A stretch of DNA of 64,000 bases from Capitulum mitella (taxonomy: Eukaryota; Arthropoda; Thecostraca; Pollicipedomorpha; Pollicipedidae): contig CP099843.1 in assembly GCA_030062745.1 (NCBI GenBank), forward strand, positions 19,510,997 through 19,574,996. Direction: 5' to 3'. The position numbers and the translations under genes are program-made. This document shows, one piece after another, positions 28,453 to 40,910 of this stretch (position 1 is its first letter; each line of letters begins with the position of its first letter). Under the pieces are notes generated by a model that ran no database searches, had not been told where the DNA came from, and was given only the letters and a program-made list of their open reading frames with translations.

Positions 28453-29707
28453 GGGGTCATTCGAGGACTTGGACACACCGGCGAGACTAGCACGCATCTG
28501 AAACATGCAAGAGCACTGCAGAACCCCATTCTGGCTTTGCCAAAATGGAAAAACTCGGACTCGGCAGGAACTTAGGTAATCTGTGTACTTAATCCTGTAA
28601 GATGTAGATGGCTGGAGCGAGGTACATTTCGAGGTCTTATGTTAATCTCTGCACGTAACTCTGTCGGGTGTAAATAGTGGAGCGGTGTTCCGTGTCCGTT
28701 AGATCTAGCATCAGTGCTTGTGCCTTAAATTACCATTGTTGCCGGCACGCCACCTTGTATATCATTAACTAGAATGGCTATGGTACGCAAAAACATACTA
28801 AAGTTGTGTCGCTTCTTACTTTGACTAGTGACTGGGGCTGGAAACCCCCTAGTTCTTAAGCCGACGGTCGAGGTCGAGATAAAGCGCAGAGGAAAACAAA
28901 AATATTCCAATAATCTGGGCTACATGTGGATTCAACCGGGTGCGCATGGGTTGCTTCTGGGCCCTTCAGTTTATCTCGGCCTGACCTGTGACGCGCGTGA
29001 CCAATCAGGACTACTCCTGGCTGAATGCGGGGTGCATGTGATACATATTTCGTTACAACGGACACGGGACAAAGCAGCCACACATTTCGAGTAATCATGT
29101 GGATCGGATTTGTCTGCTGATGTTCTGTGTTATCAGTTGCATTTGTTAGATACTGGCCTCATAGCTCCACCTTTATTTCCAAGCAGGATCAGCAACGAGA
29201 CGTACCGCGAGTGACTGGTGCGCTTCAACACCCGATCGCAAACGTTCCACATATGCCCACCAGATGGCAGCACTACAGCTACGGTGCGCGCACCAAATGT
29301 CACGGCAAACATCTTTCCTCCTGCTATCCGAACTGCCTTGCTATCTTAACAAGGAAGAACACGCCTGTGAAAGCCATGAAACTAAAGTTAACTTTTAACT
29401 TCTTGATACTGGACTTCGCAAATGTGGAAGGCACACTGGACTGCTTATTTATGGGTCGTGGCAGCGCTGGAATCGCCGCCGAAAACTAAAGATTCTTACG
29501 CTACTTGCCCCAGGCCACTCGAGACAACCGATTTTCCGGGCTAAAAACACTTAACAACACCGAGTGGCACTTCTGCACCACCATGTGCCAGCACAGGACG
29601 TGGTAAAGATTGCCTGCCCAACTATGCGCGACAAATCACGAATCTCCGGATACACCAAATCACTCAGTCGTTCCAAGTCAACTCCTTCCGTAGTTGACGC
29701 ACCACCT

Positions 29708-30256
29708 CTACGTTCTTTGAACGGCAGCCTTGACGGCACGTCTCTCGAGCCGCTTCTGCACCTGCCAAATCGTTAACACCATGTTCCATCCATCCGCCTT
29801 CACAAGCCGTCTCTGGTGCCACGTTGCACTGAAGTCACACTGCACGCACTTTCTTAGCGCGCTGTCTAACGTCTCACGCAGCTTCCCGCCTCTCGTCAAA
29901 TCGGCCGTCAGGTCGCGTCCAGTCGGTAGTGGGTGCGCCGGCAGCTGCTCATCGGACCATCTTCGATAATCGGCAAACAGTTGGCCGGTAGCGCGCTCTG
30001 TCGTTTCCGGCCGCCGTCCTGGTCCCAGCCACCGGTGGAACACTTTCCCACAGTGCGTTCCATCTCGTTTCTGATACTTCCAAACTCTCCGCATTTCGCT
30101 CTGCTCTCCCTGAAGATATAGCGTATGCACCATGACACAAGTGCTGCCCTGTTCTACAGTGTGGTCCATCGCGTCCAGTGAAAAGGAAGAAGTGACCCGT
30201 TCCGTTACACACACATTCTGCTTCCACCGGTGTATGTCTTTATTGACAGTAAACAC
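29708..30256 (-). CDS. unclassified 182-codon open frame
   Basis: It starts MFTVNKDIHRWK and has a mixed composition that is not repeat-like: six Cys, frequent Trp, Arg and Thr, no membrane segment, and a basic C-terminal stretch (QKRLERRAVKAAVQR). I do not recognise a family. Overlapping open frames exist on the other strand. In a window this size, one frame of this length can occur by chance, so this is a weak call. It could also be a fragment of a mobile-element protein. Confidence 0.15.
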   Translation of the reverse strand: MFTVNKDIHRWKQNVCVTERVTSSFSLDAMDHTVEQGSTCVMVHTLYLQGEQSEMRRVWKYQKRDGTHCGKVFHRWLGPGRRPETTERATGQLFADYRRWSDEQLPAHPLPTGRDLTADLTRGGKLRETLDSALRKCVQCDFSATWHQRRLVKADGWNMVLTIWQVQKRLERRAVKAAVQRT

Positions 30257-31235
30257 ATTCCGTTGTTAAAATGGCTCTTCCGAGTGTCGCGTCAAAGTTA
30301 AAAGAAAGGACATGTTAAAAACGACACTCAACAAACACACAAATAAAAACACATAAAGGCACGCAAACAATAAAGCACAGATTTAGTATTCCCCTTTTGA
30401 GTCTATTGTAACTGGTATAAACGTAATCCATACGACTAAACGGTGACGTCCTCAAGGTCGAAATAGCGCATACATTGAAATCTCTGATCAGCTGTTCATA
30501 TTCACGTACTTCAAAAGTAGCACAAAGTCAATGTTTACCAATATTCATTGTTTTGGGCACTATTTAGAAATGTGAAGCACTTGGTGTATGTAGGGAAACT
30601 GGTAAACTTCCAAAAAGGAAACAGCTACAATTTTCCCCACAGGTAAAAAGAACAAAAAATAAATGACCGTGCGTATTACTCCTCAGGATGTGGGGAATAT
30701 CTTTGGAGATATAACGCTAAACTTCAAGCACCTTGTGGTTACCTAAATATTGACGTAAAAATTTAGTGGTTGTCCAAATATTAACGTAAAAATTGCAGAT
30801 GGCCCTAAATTATGAGCAAAGGTGCCTAGCTAGGGAATTCAGAACCTTGACAGTTTAAGTATTTCACTAATCCTAGCTAAATAAATTAAAATTTCGAATT
30901 CAACCCAGTTAATAATGCTTCATTTTTACGCTACGATTTTGTGTGTAACCATGCAATGTACAAATATAAATCATACAGATTTACTACTTTGCATTTGTAA
31001 ATTGGAAATCAATGTTTTCCAAAGAAATGTTTTGTCACCAGCTGCGTTACCGGGGCCATCTATCAACATCTGCGAACATTGACGCACTCAGGGAAAGAAC
31101 GCCTAGAGGATCAGACCCTCTGGGACGAAAACTGTACCCTTAAGCATAAAAAACGGAAAAATCGATGTTGTGCGCTAAATCATTTGAGAGATGCGAGCTC
31201 GACCAACCGGGAAGAAAAAATCCTGGGTGCGCTAC

Positions 31236-31770
31236 TGGACGCAAACTGGCCCATCTGGGCCCCATATGGGCCCCAGATACCAGCCCACGTGCATCCCATG
31301 TCGACATGAGCCCAGCTGGCCCATATGTAGCCCATATGGAATCAACATTTGCATTCATTCCTTTCGGTCACTTGTGAAGAATAATCGGGGATCACTCAAC
31401 GAGGGAGCACAAATCGAAAATATTTGAGGCGTAATCAATAGCATATGGGCAGCCCATCTGGGCGGCCCCATATGGAGCCCAGATACAAGCCCACCTGCAC
31501 CCCAAGTTGACAGGAACCCATCTGGCCCACTTGTGGCCTATTTGGAGCCCACATTAGTATTCATTCCATTTCTGGTATTTATGAAGATTTTTCTCGTAGT
31601 ACGCAACAAGGGAGCACAAATCGCAAATATCCCAAGCGCATCAAAAGAACATGACAACATAGGGTCATCCCCATCGAGGTCCCATATGGAGCCCAGATGC
31701 CAGCCCACTTGCAGCCATGTCCACATTAAACTCACTCATGTAGTCCACGTGGGTCCCATTTGGGACTGCT
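31236..31770. repeat. three further blocks of the CCCATCTGGGCC / CCCATATGGG repeat
   Basis: Blocks at 31236-31335, 31441-31560 and 31671-31770 share GGCCCATCTGGGC, CCCATATGG, GCCCAGATACCAGCCCAC and similar pieces. They are separated by two related spacers that both contain GGGAGCACAAATCG and an ATTCATTCC motif. That points to a larger dispersed unit of about 200 bp repeated in tandem. Confidence 0.75.
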
Positions 31771-32054
31771 GGCTGGTTAGCTAAACTAGGATATTTCATA
31801 AGTTAGTCATCTCTTAATGTGCAGTGACGAACTGTGAACTCCATTTGAAAAGCGCATTAACTAATAACGATTGTTCCGTGCATTTGTATTGAAAAATAAA
31901 CGCTGTTCTACACCGCGAAGCAGATTCTTCTGAAAATGGAAAATTATATTTCTGAAACGTTAATATATGAGTAATTCTGTACATCTTCATTCCACGATAA
32001 GCTATGACTTAAAGAGAAATGTCCGACTTATCGACAGATACATCAGAAGGGTCA

Positions 32055-32118
32055 TGTATATGTATATATATATATATATATATGCACATATATGTTTGTG
32101 TGTGTGTATATACCCATA
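32055..32118. repeat. TA/TG microsatellite
   Basis: The region runs ATGTATATGTATATATATAT and continues into a GTGTGTGTGTATATA tract, which is simple-sequence DNA. Confidence 0.9.
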
Positions 32119-33186
32119 TATCAAGGTGGCCCATAAAAATGAATTGCACAGTTTTACTGGCCCCAGACTTTTTCCTAATTTGCGTGTTCCAAGAGAATAC
32201 CACCACGAAATTTTGGAGGCCAATGGCTCTTCGTTCAAGTGTTGCACACAGTATGTCCATTGTCCAACAAGCTGCGTTTACCGACGCCCGGCGTTGCAGT
32301 CTCCGTAGGCCCCGCGGCGTCGGCCGCCACACTGAACACCTGGGCAGCCGCCGGCGGGCCGTCTTCTTTTAAGCAGGAGACCGCGAGCAGGAGCGTCTGA
32401 ACCTCTGTGGAGATGGGGGCTAAACGTGATTTTTACCTCGTTTCTTTCCATGCACCGCCACAGGGTTAATGTTAAGTGTTGCCAAAGTTGCCCCTTACCC
32501 CCACCTTCTCGGGCTCCTATGCCCCTGATCACGAACGATGTTCAGCAACAGCTTGCAGCAAGAACTGGAGCTGTTCCTTGTCATGCGTGATCTCGCCGCT
32601 GTACTCCTTGACGAGAGCTCCAGCGCGCTCTGCATTGTCGTTCATCACCCGGACTCCCGCAGCAATTTTTTGAGCTGTCATATATATCGCCTGCACATAC
32701 AAATATATCACTCCTGCAATTTTCACGCTGACCCACCGAACGGACTGACAGTTCCGGCAAACGATCTCCGCCATTACATCGATGCTGCCGTTTACGCAAA
32801 TGTTCGTGGTGCTATGATTATTACTCTGTTTCGAGTACCAATCTAAATATTACACAGGTAGAATCTACGGCCAAGACTACCTGAGACCCTTAAGAATTGA
32901 TTTCACAAAGCGTTCGAAAGTACTATGGTACTATAAGGTAGTTTTCTCCCGGCCGTCGGCCGCTGCCTAGTTAGCTGCGGGCGCAGACGCCGCGCTGACC
33001 TTTAAAGACTTCAACGCCGGGCCCTGGTGCTGAGGCACGCCTTTGGGTTCATTGCGCGACCGGTTGAAATTGTTCAGTCGAAGTAAAACTTAAGCTTTTA
33101 TACCTTTAGCTGCTGAAGAACTGAGTGAAAGGTCGTGAGCAAAACCATGACTTCCTTGAAAATCTCGGGTCTGATAAGAACCACCC

Positions 33187-33242
33187 TGATATATACATAT
33201 ATACATACATACATACATACATACATACATGTATATGTATAC
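33187..33242. repeat. ATAC microsatellite
   Basis: There are about ten tandem ATAC units flanked by ATATATAC. Confidence 0.9.
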
Positions 33243-34140
33243 GTTAAAGATGATCGCATATTTAGCATTAACAAGGTTATTTTTTTTGGTTTCTCTCTTG
33301 ACGTGGGATGTTTCGTTTGATACGTTTAGGGTTTGGCTCGTTTAGGATACGTATTAAATTACCAACGATGGTCATTTAAATATATTCATGCTATGACGTT
33401 TCGTCCACCATCAGACATTTTCAAACAATTTTCATTTGTAGCATGGTCAGTCAATAGGGCTTTTTTTAAGTAACGTACTCATATCAAAACATATGCTACG
33501 GTTAGAGGCTATTCTTAATAGAAGCCACGTTGTTTTACTAATGCTAAGTGGAAAGGCAAACGTATTAGTGAGGCAACGTAACTCAACTTAACTTAACTTG
33601 AGGCAACGTAATTGGTTTTGATAATAATTTCGCCTCCTTACGAGCATGTGGGATAGTCTTGAAGCCTTTGATAGTACGGATTATCATTATTCACTCCTTA
33701 TTAAAGCGAGAAGCAAGCTTTGGCTATTTGTTATGTCTACGATAAATGTTATTACGTCAAGGAGTAAATGAAAACGGGAAGTCTTTATGATGTACCGATG
33801 CCGATTCCCAGCGGGCTGCGATATCTAAATTTGCTGAATCAGTTGGTCAGTGTACCGGCACGTAAATAGTCGATACTACCTTCTGCAATCCTCGAAGACC
33901 TTCGAAGACAAAAGATGCGGTTAGTTAAAGTAGATGTAGTGCTAGAACGCTTGTATTTTAGGTTCGGACCATTCATGCTTAAATGTGGCGACGTGCGGAA
34001 CAGAGAGCTCTGCACAGTCACCATAAAGATCATTTCATGGCTTGTCAGACTTGCCTTTGACCCTAATCGCAATTTTATCGGATTACGAACGCACTCCGAT
34101 ACAACCACAACTACTTTAACACGCGCGCTAACTGTTTGAT

Positions 34141-34720
34141 CTCAAATTCTAAGTGCCACCTGGCCCACGGCCATATAAGGTCAAGGCCACAGGCCGTGTC
34201 AAATTTGACCTCCGTTTTAACGTGTCATGCAATACATGTTTCCTGGCCCATTTGACAAGGAATTCCAAAAAAAGACACTTTCAAAGAACCTTGGGCACAA
34301 GAAGTCTTGAAATGGTCCCAGTTATCGTGCACATCCGACATTGCAACGTTTTGTAACTCAGAGTACCACAAGCACGCCAGTGACCTCCATCTGACATCTC
34401 TGGATGACCCTGCAGGTTAGTATGACCCATGATGCACATTTCCACGCAATATTGCGCAATATTACAAGGGCCAATATGTCCACACCGGTCATCCAGAACG
34501 TCAAGCAAACACCACCAATCTATTCGCAAAACTGAAATGTGCGTCACACTACCAACAGTCAAAAACAACGAAAAAATATTGCAATGTTGCAAGAAGCTTG
34601 CGTTAGTTGCACGTGCAGTTTGTGTCAAGGAAATCCGATAATCTGTCTGCCCGTATCCAAAAGTCAGTTAACGCAGCTTCTTTCCCAAAATGCGTTCTCA
34701 AGGGACGCAGGAAATGAAAA
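34141..34720 (-). mobile_element. copy of a dispersed element (inverse orientation to the 60 kb copy)
   Basis: The reverse complement of this stretch aligns along most of its length with about 60540-61090. Shared landmarks include TTGACGTTCTGGATGAC versus TTGACGTTCTTGACGAC, the TGTGCACGATAACTG / GCGCACGATAACTG motif, and a CGTGTCATGCAAT / TGCATTGCATGACACG stretch. I see no transposase or reverse-transcriptase frame, so it is probably non-autonomous or a fragment. Confidence 0.65.
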
Positions 34721-35009
34721 ATAGATATTTGACTTAGGGTGAGCTAGCATGACGTCATAGCAGTTCCATATTGAGCTCTCAGGTCATGTTGATATGCAAT
34801 GCAAGCCACAGTCACCATACATTGCAAAAACACCGACAATACGACGGTGAAGTAGAACTGGATATCGAATCACAAAACATGGTTTCAACGCCTTTAAGGC
34901 ACCAAATAAAAAAAACTCATAAGACCTTATGACGTCATTAAGACGTGACCTAATATAACCTCTTTCCAATTTGTGCCATTAGCCGCACACTTTTTGTAAG
35001 AAAAGGCAC

Positions 35010-35455
35010 TGGACATTTCAGGTCGCAGCGTTTATTCGCTGGAGAAACATCTAAGAAATGCACAAGACGTAATACGACCGTGTTTACAAATTTTCGTCAA
35101 TGTATGCAAAATTGGTGTAAGGAAGGGCACCGAAAATTCGAGGACGTTACGTTCATTCGTTTGGGAGATATCTAAGAAATACTCCAGGGGCTGGACATTA
35201 AATGTCCCCCTCCCAATGGCGGGTTACCCCCGTATGACTGGGGGTTAATCTTCCTCATACTAGGCCGTCCTAGGTCAAATACGTATTTTGCACTTCCCGG
35301 ACCCAGTGAGCATACATTTTAGAAAAAAAACTAGATAAACTTATTTTTGGGTACCGCCAGTAGATAATCGATTTCTCGGGCAACATACCGCGCGTATAAC
35401 TTATTCAGCAGTTTCCTGCATTAATGCAACATTTTTTTGCAGTTTGAACTTTCGC
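35010..35455 (+). mobile_element. second, partly direct copy of the same dispersed element
   Basis: 35263-35455 aligns in direct orientation with about 60497-60670. Shared pieces are TCCTAGGTCAAATACG / TCTTAGGTCAAATATG, CCCAGTGAGCATACATTTTAGAAAA, and a CATTTTTTTGCAGTT-like end. 35010-35200 matches 60190-60300 in inverted orientation (GTTCATTCGTTTGGGAGATATC versus its reverse complement). The element family is therefore rearranged here relative to the 60 kb copy. Confidence 0.55.
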
Positions 35456-35460
35456 AGTTT

Positions 35461-35860
35461 CATCCGTGGTAATGAAGCTAGAGCGCCGAAATTTCGGCCA
35501 CCTTCGGCTGAACTCTTGGCAAACATTTTACCGTTTGAAACTTAATATCGACCACTGGCTTTTGACTACATCCCGGCGCAATCGGGAGATCGACTGATTT
35601 TTCGTCGGCGGACGGCCGGCGACGGCGACGCGACCATCGGCGCAAACATTTTACCGTTTGGAATTTAATATCGACCACTGACTTTTGACTAAATTTCGGC
35701 GGAGTCGGGAAATCGACTGACCTTTCGCCGGTGGACGGCTGGCGATGGCGACGCGGCCATCGGCAGTGGTCGATACCAAATTTCAAACGGTAAAATGTTT
35801 GCCAAGAGTTCAGCGGAAGGTGGCAGAAATTTCAGCGCTTTAGCTTTATTACCGCGGATG
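35461..35860. mobile_element. long-terminal-inverted-repeat element (MITE-like, foldback)
   Basis: The two ends, 35461-35558 and 35763-35860, are inverted copies of about 98 bp with few mismatches. Both contain GGTAAT(G/A)AAGCTA and GCAAACATTTTACCGTTTGAA. The middle holds a second copy of the GCAAACATTTTACCGTTTG segment about 123 bp after the first, so the interior is partly duplicated. The transcript or single strand would fold into one long hairpin. No coding capacity. Confidence 0.75.
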
Positions 35861-37678
35861 TTGTACGTCAAAAAAACATGAAGCATGGACAATTTTTGCC
35901 CCTCCCCCCACCGGTACGCAGGAAAGGGGGGATGCCAATTTAATTCGAGTCGATACTTTTACATGCGAAAGTTGCATGTAAAAGCTGTCCATGAAAGTAA
36001 GGATATTCGGTTATGCATAAGTTAAAACACCTATATTCTAGACATTCATAGCTTAAAACAATGAATGTTAGTATGTAATGTATTCACATTTCACATCAAA
36101 GGTGTAAAACGTGAGGAGGTGAATGGTTTCGTGAACAGCAGAGAGTATGTCATACTCTGTTTCCCACTGAAAATGACTGTGGGAGACGTATTCGCCGCGT
36201 TGCCCACGCCAGCACCGCTGATGTCCTTTACTGATGTTACTCAGCAACATCATGCATTGATCCGGAGAGATATAGGAGTGGACAGTCCCTGGCTATCTGG
36301 AGATCGGAGGAAGACGTTCCGCTTCCCCGGCGCCGTCGTCCCTGCGTCGGGATAAGAACAGGGAGGAATGCCTGTTTCACCATAACACGGAAGCGCGCAG
36401 TCCAAGACGGTGACCATAATTTTTGCGGTCAAAACCATGGATAAGTGAGCGACACGAGGAAGAAATCTGTACGAAAGCTTAAGGAAATCTGCCGGGTGCC
36501 AATTTCGGGTCGGAAAGTTTGACCGCAGACCGGTTGAAACCCGGAAGGAATTCGGCCAGATGCGCAAATCTGTGCCTCAAAGGGGTCGCTGTAACCCTGC
36601 CGGAAGGACGTCTGTCGCCCTGGCGGCAACCCGCCCTACAGGTGGGCGGGAGGCCGCACCGTTACGTTCAGAAAAGTCGGGGGCTCGCCGCAAATGCTGC
36701 CTAACAGGAGTTGCTGCGGCCTGGGTTTATCTCCGAGCGGTGATACCAACCGGTTCAGAAATGTTGTCCGAGCCAAGCCAAGCCCTGGGCGCCGCTCAAG
36801 GGCATCGGGGGTCCGGGAGAAAACGGAACTGAAACATGCAGGCTGCTGGGCAGACTTTCGATGTTTGAGGCGTCATTCAAGACAATATCCGGTGAAGTTA
36901 AAATGTGCTGGAGCGAACGCATAGATTCTAGAGTGCTGTTGAAATCTGGTGGAATGTTGGCTGCCTAAGTAGTTTCGAGTGTCGTTCTTTCGCGTCGTAA
37001 GATTGTCTCTCTACTGGCCGGTAAACCTTTTACCTGTCTCACGGATCGTTGCTCGCAGGCATGTCCGCACTCTCTACCTGCCTAACGGCGTCTTCTCCGA
37101 CAATTAACGGCAACAATCCCCCATGATGCCACGACTATCTGGACCAATGCACGTCACCTGTCCCAGAGTCCTCATCCTTGTCTGACCTGTTCCCGCTGGT
37201 CAATCGTCCATCGCTGCGTCGAACCACGGCTGTTTTTGACGCCTCGTCTTCCAGTAACCTCGTGACGTCACCCGTTCGTCACACAGCGTCCGCCTTTCCG
37301 CTCCAGACCACTGGAGTCGCTGCGTCTCGCCGTCTCGATGAAGCCGACCAGCCGCAGACATCATGTCTCCGCTCACTTGTACAGGCGATGACCACGGAGT
37401 GTCCGAACTGCTGGCAGCCCTTCATGTCGTTCTGCATCGTGGGCAGAGTGACCGCCCCGCCGTGGTTACACAGGATCGGCCCAACGCCAGGGAAGAAGGG
37501 CAGGAAACGTGGATTGGGACAGTCGGCCGTCTTATTCAGGGTGCCGAAGTGGACGGACAGCTGAGTCATGGATAACAGCCAGGCCACCGTGGTCGTCACC
37601 AGGGCAAGAACGTCAATCCATCTGTTACATAAAATCGGCAGCTGAATTAGCGGACCAAGAATGCTGCACATCCTTTAG

Positions 37679-37682
<4 letters not shown>

Positions 37683-37762
<80 letters not shown>

Positions 37763-37768
37763 GTCTGG

Positions 37769-37800
<32 letters not shown>
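37683..37800. repeat. compound AG / TA microsatellite
   Basis: About 16 AG units are followed by two long TA tracts separated by ACGTCTGGTAAT. It lies directly upstream (in minus-strand sense) of the pseudogene's fourth exon, within its intron. Confidence 0.95.
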
Positions 37801-37802
<2 letters not shown>

Positions 37803-40800
37803 TGTGGGAACCGAAATATGTATACTCGATACACATGCATGTATACATACTGTATACCGCATAGAGATGCCACAATATAGGTTAATTTAACGACTACGGA
37901 ACAAACCCGTTTCCCTGGTCTGGACAAGGTAAAGTGGGTAAAAAGACCTTGTGGGTAAGACACCTTTTGGCCTCTCTTGACAAAACCACGCAACTTTCGT
38001 GTTTTTTTTTATGTTAGAGATTGAAGCAGTATACATGTAAGCAAATAAGCGTTTTTACCAGATATACCTGTCCTCTCTCCCTTCTCTATACGCCAAACCT
38101 GACGTTCACATCCACACCACACCCAAAAACACAAGTGTTGTTGTGCTGTTCCTCTAATACCACAGATTGCTGTTCATCACAACCGAAATAATTTGCAAAC
38201 CCTGTCAGATGCAGTAAATCCCTTTCGCATACTTTTGCATCTTTCGCAGTTTTCCGGTCGCTTCACGTCGGACCCGAAATTTTTATCCCAAAACGATTTC
38301 GTGCTACCTATACTGTAACAACGCAAAGGAAATTTCTGGGTAGATAAACACCATAGGTTCTGCAAAAAGATAGACATCAAATATACACCATTAATTCAAG
38401 AGAAATGTCTGTTATGTTTGAAAAGCGCATGGGTTCACCTGTCATACGTTATGTTAATTAAGTTCTAAACACTGAAGGCATAAACTAGCTAACATGTAAT
38501 TTCTAGCCCGTTCTACCAGCCATTTCTTGACCAATCCCATGCATCAGGTGTCTAGGTATGATAGTGCACTCGACCAAATTATTAAAAACTAGAAAAGGAA
38601 CTAGGCCTTTGGTCCCTAGATTTCACGTCAAGAGCAAACTGATATTCATCACTGGGACAAATTTCAAGTCCTTGTTTGTCCCGCCCCAAAACAAACCAAA
38701 CGCGAGCAGAGCATTAAAAAAAAACCACCATGACTCAAGGTTATCTGGGTAAATCAGTTCAACTAGATCGCAGGCTTTGGTCGATCATATCAAAACGTAT
38801 TCCGTTTTGAAACGGATCTCACCAAAACTCGGCAGGGCTTCCCATCCGCGATGTTGGGATTAGAGCGGAGACGATGATCAGTATCCAGTAGTAGTAGGAC
38901 AGGTATATGCAATCGAACAGCAGCGACTCCATCATCTGGACCACGTATCCATCATCTGGATCAGAACGTACGCCAAGCACGCTCCGAACGTGCTGATGCA
39001 CATGCAAACCTCAGCGACTACCCTGCAATGACAACCAGGGTTTCCAAGAATGAAAGTGGAATGATTCACGCAGTAATATGAAACATGAAAACCAGATTGC
39101 TGCGGGTAATATTCCCACATAAAGTAATGGATTCGTGAGCGTCTCCACTTTATGCTGCATTGCTGCTGGGATGAAAAGACGTAGCGAGTTTCACCCTCCA
39201 TGTTGTTCGAACTTCGACTGCGCTATACACGCGGAATGAAAAAGTCAGCTGCCTTACAGGTTTCCGGTACACTGCTGTCCTCTGTGAGACTGTCGTGGCC
39301 CGCAGCGGAGGTTCGACACGAGGCACGAAAAAAAACGCCAAGGCCACGATTAACAGTGTATACACATACAACAACCGGTATGCATAACATATTTATATAA
39401 TGGCTCCACGGGAAACAACTGCAGTAGCTTGGCAGTCAAGCTGCGATCCAGTGTAGGCTCAGCGATTGTCTTATTTGCCAGGAATACCGAGAGCCTTATC
39501 AGCGACGTCCGGGAAGGGCTTCCGCGAGTGTCCCTTCAGCTTCGGGAAGTGGCTTTCAATGAGAAGCCAGGAGCGAGAGAGGCACAGGCCCGTGTGGGCT
39601 GACCCTAGGCCGGCCCCGGGAACCAGAAGCGCACCAGACCAGCCTGTGTTTGTCAAACGGCATGACGCGAGATATTGCACGGTAGGTTGTTTGGACCTCG
39701 TCGGCACCGCCTAGACACATCAAGTATGAAATCAAATGAATGCATGCATATCTGCAGTTTACTCAATTGTTTATACTGCCCGTTAAAGCGTATTTGCTTA
39801 CAGTGCGAAATATCTCCATCAGCTGCGCTTTAACTGGCTGCACCATTTTCTTATTTTATTGATTAAGCAGCATCCCAGTTCATACGAAAAAGAACATTTG
39901 GAGGTCGTTCTACAAACAGTTTGTCACATCCCGTACTAGCTCTGATTTTCAACACTTCAAACAGTAATCTTAGGTAAGCAAACGACGTGACGACATAACA
40001 TAACAAATGGGATTTCTGGATCATATGTATTCCTTTGTGTGCACGCACCCACGATTAAGATGAAGGTCATTTATTGTTCCTCACCCTTCGGAACTCTTTT
40101 CAACCAAAGCGGCAGTCGAGGAGGGCCGATTCCGCGTCCTATCCAATCTAATAACAAAAGTGATAGTTTGGGTAAGGATCATGTGTGACAGCTCGTTCTT
40201 TTCTATAGCAAGGTCAAGGGTGCGCAGTTCTCAGCGGTGACCCTGCAGTTTTGGTCAAGCCAGTGCGCACGGCCAGAATAACCAGTTTCCGCTCTTCAGA
40301 TAAATGTGCGACGTGCCAATTGCCGATGATGCGTGAGTATGGCATAAAGTTCGTGCTTCTTCAGCATCGACAATTATGTCAAGGTGTAACAGAGTTCACG
40401 TCATGGCATCAAAGGTTCCCGTATCAGAAAACCTCTAAATTTCAATGATTGTTAATTGTTTTCTACATCGTAGAGGTTTCTTTTCAAAAGCCTTTGGTTT
40501 GGAAGACTGTGTAAGGCCACCAGATGCCTTGAACTCTAGTTCCCACAGTCAGCACCGAAGGGAATCAGACAAAGACGTCTGAGATTTCATTAACGCCTTA
40601 AGTGCATCGATCGTGCCGCAGTGCCGCTAGGTGAATCATATCTGTAATGTTAAACGATACTTCCTTTTTCTGATCTTAAAATAGCTTATACCTGCGGAAA
40701 CTTCTGAGCTCTTGAATCCGGCTTACATTAGCAAGTTCTTTGAAATCCGTGCGTTCTCACGCTAGTTTATTGGCTAAAGCCTAGTCTTTCCAGAATATTC

Positions 40801-40881
40801 GGATTTCAAAACGCCTCCTGATTGGTTGTATATGATATCATAATCGCACCATCCCCTTTCATCATTTCCGTTCGTAGGTAG

Positions 40882-40910
40882 TATATAAGCAGGGCCAATT
40901 TTCGCTCAGT
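40882..40910 (+). promoter_or_regulatory. candidate TATA/TCAGT core promoter
   Basis: TATATAAG at 40882 is followed 26 bp later by TCAGT (40906-40910), the arthropod initiator, with an inverted CCAAT (ATTGG) about 60 bp upstream. A purine-rich stretch follows. No gene begins here that I can recognise. It lies inside the first intron of the transporter pseudogene on the opposite strand, so it could be a transposon promoter. Confidence 0.2.

Larger units (their letters stand above)
26827..37376. other. repeat-rich interval without a recognised gene
   Basis: Between the ISWI start and the transporter pseudogene I find no recognisable conserved protein. The interval holds GGGCCCATCTGGG-type degenerate repeats, a TATA/Inr-like site at 28.4 kb, one unexplained 182-codon frame at 29.7-30.3 kb, TA and ATAC microsatellites, two pieces of an element shared with 60-61 kb, and a long inverted-repeat element at 35.5 kb. 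The ISWI promoter should lie just upstream of 26.9 kb, but no core motif stands out. Confidence 0.5.

Noticed and set aside
36068-36253. Possible remnant of the next transporter-pseudogene exon (minus-strand AGVGNAAN-like residues)
   Set aside because: Only about eight residues resemble AAVGNNVAAN and the sequence before them does not align with the intact exon; probably chance.
37647-37993. Frames rich in IYIYIY and SLSLSL
   Set aside because: They are translated TA and AG microsatellites.
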